Positions 52,849 through 61,846 of a DNA stretch of 64,000 bases are shown in pieces (the stretch's first letter is position 1; each line of letters begins with the position of its first letter). Below the pieces are notes generated by a model. That model made no database searches. It was not told the origin of the DNA and was given only the letters and a program-made list of their open reading frames with translations. The DNA lies in assembly GCA_963837395.1 (NCBI GenBank), contig CAWINI010000004.1:1922001-1986000 (forward strand), given 5' to 3'. The position numbers were made by a program, and so were the translations under genes. The stretch is from CAVZQN01 sp963837395. Its GTDB lineage: Bacteria > Acidobacteriota > HRBIN11 > JAKEFK01.

Positions 52849-53808
52849 CTTACAAAGATTTATTGAACCGAAATCTTCCTGACGGACTTCCTGATGGATT
52901 TAGCGCCTCTCAACTAACCGGTGACGCTTCATCGCGCGCCTATTATCGGATTCGAGTTCCAAACGGTGAAACGGTAATGTTGATGAAGATGCCGGAACCG
53001 TTTGATGAATCTGATTTTTCATATCTGCGAAATTTTCATTTGTTCCGCTCCATCGGCGTTCCACTCGCAAGCATTCTTGAAATAAATTCCGAACGTGGAT
53101 TTGTTCTGTTGCAAGATCTTGGTGATGATACTTTTTATGAATTGTATGATCGGCTACCACAAAACTTACGGCTCTCATATCTACTTAAGACAGTTGAATA
53201 TCAATCGTTTATTGAAAAAGCGCAGCCGAATGATCCATTGTCATTTGACACAGCAAAATTCATGTGGGAAATGAACTATTTTTACAATCATTTTTTGATT
53301 GGCTTTCGTAAAGCAGAAATTTCGGAAAGTGAAAAGTCGGAACTGCAAGAACACCTGTTGAGGCTTTCAACTGAATTAGCAGAACGTCCAAGATTTTTTT
53401 GTCATCGCGATTATCATTCGCGCAATTTTATGGTCCGATCAAGATCGTGTTTACGTGATCGATTTTCAGGATGCGCGATTCGGACCTGCCACCTATGATC
53501 TCGCATCTCTTTGTTACGATTCTTATTTGCAGCATCCCGTAGAATTAATTCGAAAGTTGGAAGAGGCTTTCTTTGAGAGACATCCCAATAGCGATACCCA
53601 ATCGTTCGAATATCCTCGTATGTGCTTGCAAAGAAACCTTAAAGCGCTTGGAACGTTCGGTTATCAAAGCATGGTTTTAGGTCGAGATTTTTACCGGCAA
53701 TTTGTACCGCCGACGCTGGAATATGTAAAAAAGCACCTTAAAGGTTTGCCTGAGTACTCCGATTTGAGTAAAATCCTTTCACGACATCTCCCCGAAATCC
53801 GCCCATAA
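52845..53808 (+). CDS. AmgK-like anomeric MurNAc/GlcNAc kinase, frameshifted
   Basis: Aminoglycoside-phosphotransferase fold. Front part: QLTGDASSRAYYRI, FVLLQDLGDDTFYEL, then catalytic HRDYHSRNFM. The frame breaks after MV; removing one base near 53433-53442 joins RNFM to DQDRVYVIDFQDARFGPATYDLASLCYDSY, the DFQDA and downstream helix of AmgK-type kinases. About 320 aa in all. AmgK phosphorylates MurNAc at C1 for MurU in peptidoglycan recycling; the neighbour is a MurU-like gene. Stop-start overlap with it. Confidence 0.83.
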
Positions 53809-53850
53809 GCGGAACTCAATCATTATTTTATTGTTCATCGTGGAGCATTT

Positions 53851-55143
53851 ATGAAACAAACGTACATCGAAAACATCGGTAAACATGACGGACAGGAAGT
53901 CACTATAAAAGGATGGCTTCAGACCAAACGTTCTTCCGGAAAAATTCAGTTTCTGATCGTTCGCGATGGCACCGGCACAATTCAAGGAGTGATCAGTGCA
54001 TCATCCGTATCGGCGGAAGTCTTTCAGCAATTCGATCGTGTAACTCAGGAAAGTGCAATTATTGTTCATGGCAAAGTGCGCGCTGATAAAAGAGCGCCAT
54101 CCGGATTTGAAATGGACATCAACAATTACGAGATCGTAAGCATCGCAGATGAATATCCGATTACACCGAAGGAACATGGAACAGCATTCCTGATGGAGAA
54201 ACGTCATCTGTGGCTGCGATCATCACGACAACATGCGGTGCTCCGCATCCGTGATGAAATTATTCGCGCCTGTCGCGATTTTTTGCATCAAGAAGGATTC
54301 ACACTGATTGATTCGCCGATTTTTACACCGGCAGCTTGTGAAGGAACAACTACATTATTTGAAACAAATTATTTTGATGAAAAAGCATATTTGACTCAAA
54401 GTGGCCAGCTTTACAACGAAGCAGCCTGCATGGCATTCGGGAAAGTGTATTGTTTTGGTCCGACATTCCGCGCGGAAAAATCAAAAACGCGACGTCATCT
54501 CACAGAATTCTGGATGATTGAACCGGAAGTCGCATATGCAGAACTCAATGACATCATGGAACTGTCGGAAAATTTCATTTCATACATTGTCCGGCGTGTT
54601 CTTGAAAATCGGAAATTAGAACTAAAAACTTTAGAAAGAGATACCGCGCCGCTGGAAAAAATTACGCCGCCATTTCCAAGAATCTCTTACGATGAAGCCG
54701 CAAAATTTCTGCAACAAAAGGGGCTACCTTTTGAATATGGATCTGATTTTGGTGGGACCGATGAAACAGTATTATCCGAAAATTATGATAAACCGGTAAT
54801 GGTGCATCGTTATCCTGCGGAAGTGAAGGCATTTTATATGCAGCCTGATCCGGAAAATCCAAATCTGGCTTTGTGCGTGGATGTGCTGGCACCAGAAGGA
54901 TATGGTGAAATCATTGGTGGCAGCCAGCGAATTCACGATCATAATCTGTTGTTGGAACGGATTCAACAGCACAAGTTGCCGGTGGAGGCATTTGAATGGT
55001 ATTTGGATTTACGGAAATATGGAACCGTGCCACATAGCGGATTTGGAATGGGGATTGAGCGGATGGTATCGTGGATTTGTAAATTAGATCACGTGCGCGA
55101 AACGATTCCATTTCCGCGCATGTTATACCGCATTTACCCATAA
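53851..55143 (+). CDS. asnS: Asparaginyl-tRNA synthetase
   Basis: 430 aa class IIb synthetase. OB-fold anticodon-binding domain (VTIKGWLQTKRSSG) then catalytic domain with motif 2 FGPTFRAEKSKTRRHLTEFWMIEPE and motif 3 HSGFGMGIERMVSWI, ending IPFPRMLYR. TEFWMIEPE and HSGFGMG favour AsnRS over AspRS. Start ATG 53851 is 42 bp after the amgK-like gene, so co-expression is possible. Confidence 0.95.
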   Translation: MKQTYIENIGKHDGQEVTIKGWLQTKRSSGKIQFLIVRDGTGTIQGVISASSVSAEVFQQFDRVTQESAIIVHGKVRADKRAPSGFEMDINNYEIVSIADEYPITPKEHGTAFLMEKRHLWLRSSRQHAVLRIRDEIIRACRDFLHQEGFTLIDSPIFTPAACEGTTTLFETNYFDEKAYLTQSGQLYNEAACMAFGKVYCFGPTFRAEKSKTRRHLTEFWMIEPEVAYAELNDIMELSENFISYIVRRVLENRKLELKTLERDTAPLEKITPPFPRISYDEAAKFLQQKGLPFEYGSDFGGTDETVLSENYDKPVMVHRYPAEVKAFYMQPDPENPNLALCVDVLAPEGYGEIIGGSQRIHDHNLLLERIQQHKLPVEAFEWYLDLRKYGTVPHSGFGMGIERMVSWICKLDHVRETIPFPRMLYRIYP

Positions 55144-55148
55144 AAAAA

Positions 55149-56477
55149 ATGAACCACAAAGTCGCAAAAAGAATAGGACTCATAAGTCTTGGTTGTCCAA
55201 AGAATTTAATCGATAGCGAAGCTATGCTTGGACAACTTGTCGAAAAAGGCTATTCAATCGCTGCCGATCCAGCCGATTCAGAAATCATCATTGTAAATAC
55301 CTGTGGCTTCATCGAACCCGCAAAAAAAGAATCGATTGAAACGATCCTTCGAGCTGCGGAATACAAAACGAAAGATCCCGACAAAAAATTGATTGTTGCC
55401 GGATGTTTAGTTCAGCGATATGGAAAAGAGTTAAAAAAAGAAATGCCGGAAGTAGATCACTTCGTCACACTGAATGATGTTGAAAGGATCGTAGAAGCTT
55501 GCGGTACAGAATTTGAAGAACGGCTGGATCAACAACCTGCTGACTATATTTATGATGGCAAGGTTCGCCGTATCATCACGACACCTGGCTCGTATGCATA
55601 TTTAAAAATCGCGGAAGGTTGCGATCATGTTTGTTCCTTTTGTGCTATCCCATCAATGCGCGGACGTTATCGCAGCCGCACAATCGCATCCATTTGTGCT
55701 GAAGCCCAGGATCTCGCTCAACAAAGTATTAAAGAGCTGGTGTTGATTTCGCAAGACAGCACTATTTATGGCTGGGATCTTGGATTAAAAGAGGGACTCG
55801 CCATTCTGGTTCGTGAACTTGCAAAGACCGAAGGGATTGAATGGATCCGTGTGATGTATTCGTATCCAACAAGCTTACGAAAATCGTTTTTGCAAGCGAT
55901 GGCTGAAATTCCAAAAATCTGCAACTACATTGATATGCCCCTGCAACATGCCAGTGGGTCTGTTTTAGCGCGGATGCAGCGCGGCGGGAATTCAGATCAA
56001 TATCGCCGCATGATTGATAACATACGTGATACCGTTCCGGAAGTTGCAATTCGCACAACGTTGATCGCCGGTTATCCTGGTGAAACAGATGAAGATTTCA
56101 AACAGCTTTACGATTTTGTAAAGGATGTAGAATTCGAGCGATTAGGAGTTTTCACCTATAGTGATGAAGAAGGAACTACAGGATTTGATCATCACCCAAA
56201 AGTTTTGCGGCGTATAGCAGTTCAGCGCCGCCGCGAACTAATGACACTGCAATCTACAATTTCAAAAAAGCATAATCGCGCGATGATTGGCAAGAATGCG
56301 AAATTGCTCATCGATAAAGCCGAAACAAATTCCGGAGTTGGACGTCTCTTCAGTCAAGCTCCTGATATTGATGGAGTGGTGAAAATCAAAGGTATAAGTA
56401 ATGCTGTTCCCGGTGAAATTATAGATGTTGTGATCAGCGGTGCCGGTGAGTATGATCTGAACGCCCGCCTAATATAG
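55149..56477 (+). CDS. rimO: Ribosomal protein S12 methylthiotransferase RimO
   Basis: 442 aa. UPF0004 domain with Cys ligands (SLGCPKNLIDSE, NTCGFI, AGCLVQRY), radical SAM CSFCAIP after CDHVC (CxxxCxxC), C-terminal TRAM domain. Methylthiolates an Asp of ribosomal protein S12. The first codons (NHKVAK) are encoded by a copy of the ACCACAAAG junction repeat, so the original start may have been different. Precedes corA by 3 bp. Confidence 0.95.
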   Translation: MNHKVAKRIGLISLGCPKNLIDSEAMLGQLVEKGYSIAADPADSEIIIVNTCGFIEPAKKESIETILRAAEYKTKDPDKKLIVAGCLVQRYGKELKKEMPEVDHFVTLNDVERIVEACGTEFEERLDQQPADYIYDGKVRRIITTPGSYAYLKIAEGCDHVCSFCAIPSMRGRYRSRTIASICAEAQDLAQQSIKELVLISQDSTIYGWDLGLKEGLAILVRELAKTEGIEWIRVMYSYPTSLRKSFLQAMAEIPKICNYIDMPLQHASGSVLARMQRGGNSDQYRRMIDNIRDTVPEVAIRTTLIAGYPGETDEDFKQLYDFVKDVEFERLGVFTYSDEEGTTGFDHHPKVLRRIAVQRRRELMTLQSTISKKHNRAMIGKNAKLLIDKAETNSGVGRLFSQAPDIDGVVKIKGISNAVPGEIIDVVISGAGEYDLNARLI

Positions 56478-56480
56478 AGC

Positions 56481-57452
56481 ATGATCACAGTACTCGAATA
56501 TAGCAAACCCACCAAAACCGTTTCTGTTTACGAAAATGTTGATTGGCGGAAATTCCAAACAAAGCCCGATCATCTTTACTGGTGGGATCTTTTTAATTTA
56601 ACCAATGATGAAACTCTCATTTTGAGTGAGAAATTTCATTTTCATCCGCTTGCCATCGAAGATTGCATCGCCGATGTTCATTATCCGAAGGTGGATTACT
56701 ACGAAAGCTATTTGTATTTGGTGATGCATGGAGTTGATCTTGATGCTTCAAAAGATGAAGGGTTTGCTCCGAAAGAATTGGATGTTTTTCTATCAAAAGA
56801 CTATCTGGTGACATATCACGAAAAAGACTCGCGTTCCATTGATGAAGTAAAACGAAGAGTTCAGCAAAAGGTACCGTTATTTGAATTTGGTTTGGATTTT
56901 GTACTGTATTCGATCATTGATGTAATGGTTGTACATTACCTGCCTGTTTTGGAATCAATCGAAGATCAGCTTGATGACACCGAAGAGCATATCTTTTCAG
57001 ACCCTAAGCCTGACCTGCTTCGACATATACTTGCACTAAAGCGAACCGTTCTGCGATTGAAAAAAACAGTTTTTCCGCAGCGTGAAGTCATTAATCATCT
57101 AGCGCGAAATGAATATGAGTTTGTGCAAACACGAACACAGGCTTACTTCCGCGACGTTTACGATCATCTTTATCGTATGGCTGAAATGACTGAATCTTTC
57201 CGCGATATGAGCACAGCGATGATTGAAGCTTATCTGTCAACAGTATCCAATCGCATGAATGAAATTATGAAAGTCCTCACTACAATTACTACGATCTTTA
57301 TGCCGTTAACAGTAATTACGGGAATCTATGGCATGAATTTCAAACACATGCCTGAATTAGAGTGGCGATTCGGATACTTTTTAGTGATTGGAATTATGGT
57401 GGTGGTTGTTTTATCTTTATTAAGCTATTTTAAGCAAAAACGTTGGATGTAA
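56481..57452 (+). CDS. corA: CorA-type magnesium/cobalt transporter
   Basis: 323 aa. Long N-terminal cytoplasmic alpha-beta domain and helical bundle, and two C-terminal membrane helices. The pore GMN signature is in GIYGMNFKHMPE between the helices. Operon-like with rimO and the rhomboid gene (10 bp). Confidence 0.95.
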   Translation: MITVLEYSKPTKTVSVYENVDWRKFQTKPDHLYWWDLFNLTNDETLILSEKFHFHPLAIEDCIADVHYPKVDYYESYLYLVMHGVDLDASKDEGFAPKELDVFLSKDYLVTYHEKDSRSIDEVKRRVQQKVPLFEFGLDFVLYSIIDVMVVHYLPVLESIEDQLDDTEEHIFSDPKPDLLRHILALKRTVLRLKKTVFPQREVINHLARNEYEFVQTRTQAYFRDVYDHLYRMAEMTESFRDMSTAMIEAYLSTVSNRMNEIMKVLTTITTIFMPLTVITGIYGMNFKHMPELEWRFGYFLVIGIMVVVVLSLLSYFKQKRWM

Positions 57453-57462
57453 TTTGTAAAAT

Positions 57463-58167
57463 ATGTTTCCACTAAGGGATACGGTACGCTCTAGAACATT
57501 TCCAATTGTAAACACAACCATCATTGTCATCAACATTCTCGTTTTTCTTTACGAATTCGCATTAGGACCTCATCTCGATGCATTCATCAGCGATTACGGC
57601 CTCACTCCGGTAAGATTCTTCTGGGGACTTAAACACGATTTAAAAGATGCAATCATTCCTGTCTTCACTGCAATGTTTTTGCATGGCGGTTGGCTCCACG
57701 TATTAGGAAATATGTGGTTCCTTTATATCTTTGGAGACAACGTTGAAGATCGAGTTGGCCATGTTAGATACATCTTTTTTTACTTGATCTGCGGAGTTGC
57801 TGCAGCTTTATCGCAAGCCTTTCTTTTTCAAAATTCTCAAGTTCCGATGGTTGGTGCAAGCGGCGCAATTGCCGGAGTCTTAGGCGCCTACTTTTTATTA
57901 TTTCCGAAAGCGCGCGTGTTAACTCTTGTTCCGATATTCATCTTTTTGCAAGTGATGGAAATTCCTGCAGTAGTGTTCTTAATCTTCTGGTTCTTACTCC
58001 AATTCATTCAAGGAACTTTCACTTCCGCTGAAGGTGGAGGAGTTGCGTGGTGGGCTCATATCGGCGGATTTATCGCCGGTATGATTCTAATTTACGCTTT
58101 TAAAAAAAGAGAACCTCGAAGTCCTCGCGCAATTTATTTCGATGAACCGCCCCGCTATCAACTATAG
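57463..58167 (+). CDS. Rhomboid-family intramembrane serine protease
   Basis: 234 aa, about six hydrophobic segments. Catalytic Ser in GASGAIAGVLG (GxSG) and catalytic His in HIGGFIAG; the HGGWLHVLGNMWFLYIFG loop is typical of rhomboids. Cleaves within membrane helices; target unknown. Follows corA closely. Confidence 0.92.
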   Translation: MFPLRDTVRSRTFPIVNTTIIVINILVFLYEFALGPHLDAFISDYGLTPVRFFWGLKHDLKDAIIPVFTAMFLHGGWLHVLGNMWFLYIFGDNVEDRVGHVRYIFFYLICGVAAALSQAFLFQNSQVPMVGASGAIAGVLGAYFLLFPKARVLTLVPIFIFLQVMEIPAVVFLIFWFLLQFIQGTFTSAEGGGVAWWAHIGGFIAGMILIYAFKKREPRSPRAIYFDEPPRYQL

Positions 58168-58331
58168 GAGCGTTCCCTTCTTAGATTAGAAAGCGGCAAT
58201 TCCCGTTGACACCGGCAAATCATACCAGGCTAAGACTTTATCCTTCATAAACTGCAAATTAACACTTCGTGCGTTGTTTCGAAAAATTCTTGAAACCACA
58301 AACCTCGACTGAAATCTTCAATTGATGAATG

Positions 58332-58347
58332 TGGCAACTGCTTTGCA
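58332..58347 (+). promoter_or_regulatory. Putative sigma-54 promoter (-24/-12) of the ComEA-like gene
   Basis: TGGCAACTGCTTTGCA: GG and GC separated by exactly 10 nt, one mismatch (TGGCAA for TGGCAC) from the TGGCAC-N5-TTGCA consensus. The ATG of the ComEA-like gene is ~40 bp downstream. Seen in sequence; need for sigma-54 is inference. Confidence 0.5.
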
Positions 58348-58386
58348 ATTGGCATCTATCGAACGTGCAACCAAGGAGGGTTGACC

Positions 58387-58683
58387 ATGAGAAGAATCGT
58401 AACAAGCCTAGCAGTTTTGATTCTGGTGATGTTTAGCTGTTCGCAAATGGTTCTAGCACAAACAGCACAGGATCAAAAATCAACCGGAAAAGTTGTCAAC
58501 ATCAACACTGCGAATCAGAGTGAATTGGAATCGCTTCCTGGAATTGGGCCATCTCTAGCAAAAAAGATTATTGATTTCAGGCAGAAAAATGGTGGATTCA
58601 AAAATCCAAGCGATTTAATGGCTGTTCAAGGAATCGGTGAAAAGAAATATGAACAGTTGAAAACATTGATCTCAGTGAAATAA
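58387..58683 (+). CDS. ComEA-like helix-hairpin-helix protein, exported
   Basis: 98 aa. Signal peptide (about 1-24). One helix-hairpin-helix pair VVNINTANQSELESLPGIGPSLAKKIIDFR and LMAVQGIGEKKYEQL, as in ComEA and other DNA-binding competence proteins. Binds DNA in the periplasm, maybe for transformation. ATG 58387 has AAGGAGG 7 nt upstream. A sigma-54-like promoter precedes it; a pseudopilin gene follows ~100 bp later. Confidence 0.9.
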   Translation: MRRIVTSLAVLILVMFSCSQMVLAQTAQDQKSTGKVVNINTANQSELESLPGIGPSLAKKIIDFRQKNGGFKNPSDLMAVQGIGEKKYEQLKTLISVK

Positions 58684-58737
58684 ATATGCCATCCACTTCC
58701 ACACGCTGATTCACCCAGGGCCGTCCACCCTGCGGGA

Positions 58738-58763
58738 GGCTCCCTCCCCCGTCGGAGGGAGCC
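58738..58763. other. Perfect 10-bp inverted repeat between ComEA-like and pseudopilin genes
   Basis: GGCTCCCTCC and GGAGGGAGCC around a 6-nt loop. No T-run follows on either strand, so it may be a mRNA hairpin or a repeat rather than a terminator. Confidence 0.5.
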
Positions 58764-58790
58764 GGGCCCGAAAATGATGCGAGGAAAAAT

Positions 58791-59411
58791 ATGGAACCGG
58801 AGTTTGCCCACTGGAGGTCACAGAGAGGGTCATCATTGTTAGAAGTGCTGATCGTGTTGGCATTGATTGGAATTTTTGTGCTGACATTATCAGCCGATTT
58901 ATCAGGATCAGTTCGACGAAAAGATTTTGAATTGTTTGCAAGAGAAATAACTGTGCTTATGGAGCGATGTCGATGGAAAGCAATGAACGAGCGACGTTAT
59001 GCAGGAATCGTTTTCGGATATCGAAATGGTATCTATCAGGCATCTATGCACGCAGACAGCAACGGCAACGGTATTCGCACTGCAGAAGTGAACACTGGAA
59101 TCGATCCGTTGGTTGAGCGGCCTGTGGAGTTAAGCCGCTCAGCCGATGATATTCGTGCAGGAATTTTGAACGCAACAACTCCACAAATTCCCCCACGAAC
59201 AGGATTCATCCCACAACCGGATGATCCTATTAAATTCGGCAGTTCCAATATCGCTTCTTTTTCACCAATGGGTGATTCATCATCAGGTACTTTGTATCTG
59301 GAGTGTGCCTCGCAAAAACAAATGTACGCAATCGTGATTTATGGTGCGACTGCGCGAATGAATGTCTGGCGGTTCAGCAATTATCAGTGGCAAATGGTGG
59401 GAGATCGGTAG
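58791..59411 (+). CDS. Type IV pilin-like protein (GspH/pseudopilin type)
   Basis: 206 aa. Prepilin cleavage site Q-R-G followed by SSLLEVLIVLALIGIFVLT, a prepilin-type helix with Glu at +5 as in the consensus. The preceding 12 residues are the short leader. The soluble part is beta-rich with an aromatic C-terminus. Likely a minor pseudopilin (GspH/FimT type) of a type II secretion or type IV pilus system. It follows the ComEA-like gene; other pilus genes are absent nearby except the PilT-like gene at 2.5 kb. Confidence 0.86.
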   Translation: MEPEFAHWRSQRGSSLLEVLIVLALIGIFVLTLSADLSGSVRRKDFELFAREITVLMERCRWKAMNERRYAGIVFGYRNGIYQASMHADSNGNGIRTAEVNTGIDPLVERPVELSRSADDIRAGILNATTPQIPPRTGFIPQPDDPIKFGSSNIASFSPMGDSSSGTLYLECASQKQMYAIVIYGATARMNVWRFSNYQWQMVGDR

Positions 59412-59428
59412 GATCTCTCCTGGAGAAA

Positions 59429-59471
59429 GGGAGCGGGCGACGCCCGCCTCGGCCCCGCTCCCTATTTTTTT
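59429..59471 (+). terminator. Rho-independent terminator after the pseudopilin gene
   Basis: Stem GGGAGCGGG (59429-59437) with CCCGCTCCC (59454-59462), then TA and a run of seven T (59465-59471). Confidence 0.85.
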
Positions 59472-59490
59472 GAACCACAGAGTCGCAGAA

Positions 59491-59880
59491 ATGAACAAAG
59501 AAATAGATAAGGAAGTTAATCAATTAACGCATGAGATCATTGGGTCTGCCATTGAAGTTCACCGAAGTATTGGACCAGGATTTCTTGAAACGGTCTATGA
59601 AGAAGCTCTTTGTTATGAATTGCAACTTCGAAACATTCCATATGTAAGACAAAAGCCCATCAGATTGAAATATAAAAGCATTCACGTAGGTGAAAGCCGA
59701 GTCGATCTGTTTGTCAAACAATTGGTTATTGTTGAACTGAAATCAGTTGATGCATTGGCACCAATTCACCTGGCTCAAGTGATTTCGTATTTGAAGGCGA
59801 CCCACACCAATTTAGGTCTATTAATTAATTTCAATGTACCGATATTGAGGCAGGGAATCAAACGCGTTATTTCTACTTAA
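59491..59880 (+). CDS. GxxExxY-type protein (PDDEXK-like fold)
   Basis: 129 aa. The name-giving motif is GFLETVYEEAL; the C-terminal FVKQLVIVELKSVDAL and THTNLGLLINF stretches are typical of GxxExxY proteins, which resemble PDDEXK nucleases. ATG 59491 (MNKEIDKEV) is chosen; the longer frame from 59362 is an unrelated out-of-frame extension of the terminator. The start codon comes right after the junction repeat ACCACAGAGTCGCAGAA. Scattered single genes of this type are often found in such positions. Function unknown. Confidence 0.85.
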   Translation: MNKEIDKEVNQLTHEIIGSAIEVHRSIGPGFLETVYEEALCYELQLRNIPYVRQKPIRLKYKSIHVGESRVDLFVKQLVIVELKSVDALAPIHLAQVISYLKATHTNLGLLINFNVPILRQGIKRVIST

Positions 59881-59914
59881 TTGAATTTTGTGCTCTCTGC
59901 GGTACGATCATTGA

Positions 59915-60886
59915 ATGAAAATTTATCTACTATCTTTGTCTCTTCTTTTTTTCATCTCAATTGTTTGTATCGCTGAAGTTCCAACTCATACCTATTCGAT
60001 TGTGGCGCGAGATCCGCAAACCGGAGAACTTGGAGTAGCAGTTCAATCTCATTATTTTTCCGTAGGCCAAAGAGTTCCATGGGCTGAGGCAGGTATAGGA
60101 GCAGTTGCAACTCAATCTTTTACTGAACCTTCCTACGGTGCATTAGGTTTGCAATTAATGAAAGCCGGTAAAACTGCCCCTGATGCGTTAAAAGCATTAA
60201 TTGCAGGTGACTCAAATGCTGATGTGCGGCAAGTTGCAATGATTGATGCAAACGGAAATGTTGCAACTCACACCGGCAAAAAATGTATTGCTGATGCAGG
60301 ACATCATATTGGGAAGAATTATTCAGTACAAGCCAATTTAATGTCGAATGCTAATATCTGGCCGGCAATGTCAAAAGCATTTGAATCAGCACAGGGTTCA
60401 CTTGCTGAACGGATGCTTGCAGCCTTAGAGGCCGCTCAAAATGCTGGCGGAGACATTCGCGGTCAACAATCGGCTGCAATTCTGGTCGTTTCTGGAAAGC
60501 CAACCGGGATTTCATGGAAGGATCGCATTTTAGATCTGCGTGTGGAGGACAATCCGAATCCGCTTCAAGAACTACGGCGGTTAATGCGGATTCAAGAGGC
60601 ATATCATCATGAGGATCTTGGTGATAATTACATCGCAGAAAACAATCTTGATGCTGCATTCAAAGAATATGAAAAAGCATCGCAATTAGAGCCCGAAAAT
60701 GATGAGCTACGGTTCTGGTTTGCGGTAAGTCTCGTTACCACAAAAGAGAAAGAAAAAGCGCTGAAGCTATTCAAAGAGATATTTGAGAAAGATAAACGGT
60801 GGCTGGAATTAATTGATCGATTACCTCCTGCTGGCCTATTGCCAGCAGAAGTTGTTCCTGAAATTAAATCCGTAATGAAAAAATGA
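59915..60886 (+). CDS. Exported DUF1028 protein with TPR tail
   Basis: 323 aa. Signal peptide (1-20, ending IAEV). The DUF1028 domain covers ~22-215 (HTYSIVARDPQTGELGVAVQS, GAVATQSFTEPSYG, GQQSAAILVV), an Ntn-hydrolase-like fold. The C-terminal ~100 residues contain about two TPR motifs (NYIAENNLDAAFKEYEKAS). Enzymatic role unknown. Single gene. Confidence 0.85.
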   Translation: MKIYLLSLSLLFFISIVCIAEVPTHTYSIVARDPQTGELGVAVQSHYFSVGQRVPWAEAGIGAVATQSFTEPSYGALGLQLMKAGKTAPDALKALIAGDSNADVRQVAMIDANGNVATHTGKKCIADAGHHIGKNYSVQANLMSNANIWPAMSKAFESAQGSLAERMLAALEAAQNAGGDIRGQQSAAILVVSGKPTGISWKDRILDLRVEDNPNPLQELRRLMRIQEAYHHEDLGDNYIAENNLDAAFKEYEKASQLEPENDELRFWFAVSLVTTKEKEKALKLFKEIFEKDKRWLELIDRLPPAGLLPAEVVPEIKSVMKK

Positions 60887-60909
60887 TCTTGGAGACCTGG
60901 TGATTGAGT

Positions 60910-61173
60910 TCACTGGTTGTCCACATCATTTAAAGTGTCTTTTTGCTCTTCCTGCCGATCTTGTTCTTCTTTGCGGATCTCCTTGATGTCTTTATAGGCG
61001 TCGAATCCCCGTTGATAATGTTCAGCCGGCTCAGTTGTGCCAACCTCGTAATTTTCCCCCTGCTCTTTCTTCTGTTTTTCACCCAACATTTTGTCCAGGG
61101 GTCTTTCTTCTTTTTTCTTAGAACAGCCAATAAAAACCAATAACAAAATCAGAATGGGGATTAGCTTTTGCAC
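60910..61173 (-). CDS. Small charged lipoprotein
   Basis: 87 aa from a GTG start (61173). Lipobox LVFIGCS after a hydrophobic N-terminus, then a highly charged Lys/Glu/Gln tail. A longer frame from TTG 61191 is possible. Overlaps no gene; divergent from the ECF sigma factor. Function unknown. Confidence 0.72.
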   Translation of the reverse strand: MQKLIPILILLLVFIGCSKKKEERPLDKMLGEKQKKEQGENYEVGTTEPAEHYQRGFDAYKDIKEIRKEEQDRQEEQKDTLNDVDNQ

Positions 61174-61219
61174 AGGATGATTGTACCTCAAAAAGGGCGG
61201 CCTATTTTCGTGGGTTATA

Positions 61220-61786
61220 ATGACGAGCGTGAACGTGTCAGCCGACGCAAAGTCGAAAACAGAGCTATCGGATGCCAGTCTGATAGAACGCTGTCTTAAA
61301 GGAGAACAGGAAGCGTGGGAGGCAATTATCCGTCGATATCAAAATTTAATTTACTCTGTCCCAATTCGATATCATTTCTCATCCCAAGATGCCGCCGATG
61401 TATTCCAGCATGTGTGTGTAATATTACTCGAGAAACTCAAGACACTTAGAAATTCTGAAACGCTTTCCTCCTGGCTTTATATCACTACGAAGCGCCAATG
61501 CTGGAAAATAGCAAAAAAGAAGAAAATGGAAACTGAGCTGCAAGAGACTTCGGATGAAATATCAGAATCGAACAGCGAAAATCTAGTATTGCAGCATCAA
61601 ATAAAGACGGGAGTTGACCAGCTTTCCGGGAAATGTCGAGATTTAATCTTTGCGCTGTATTATGCCGATCCTCCTTATTCCTATGATCAAATAACTGAAA
61701 AGCTGGGTATTCCATTCGGGAGCATTGGTCCGACTCGAGCACGATGTCTTGAAAAATTACGCAAAATCCTGAGTGGTAAGGACTAA
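61220..61786 (+). CDS. ECF-type RNA polymerase sigma factor
   Basis: 188 aa. Sigma region 2 (DASLIERCLKGEQEAWEAIIRRYQNLIY, with the DVFQHVCVILLEKLKTLRN -10 binding part) and region 4 (GVDQLSGKCRDLIFALYY ... PFGSIGPTRARCLEKLRKIL). ATG 61220 is preferred to TTG 61181. Linked to the downstream zinc-finger gene (60 bp), probably its regulator. Confidence 0.92.
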   Translation: MTSVNVSADAKSKTELSDASLIERCLKGEQEAWEAIIRRYQNLIYSVPIRYHFSSQDAADVFQHVCVILLEKLKTLRNSETLSSWLYITTKRQCWKIAKKKKMETELQETSDEISESNSENLVLQHQIKTGVDQLSGKCRDLIFALYYADPPYSYDQITEKLGIPFGSIGPTRARCLEKLRKILSGKD

Positions 61787-61846
61787 AATGATGTATTTTT
61801 TTGATGAGCCGCGAATTCTTTATAAGAGGAAGGACGGTAGCGAAAT

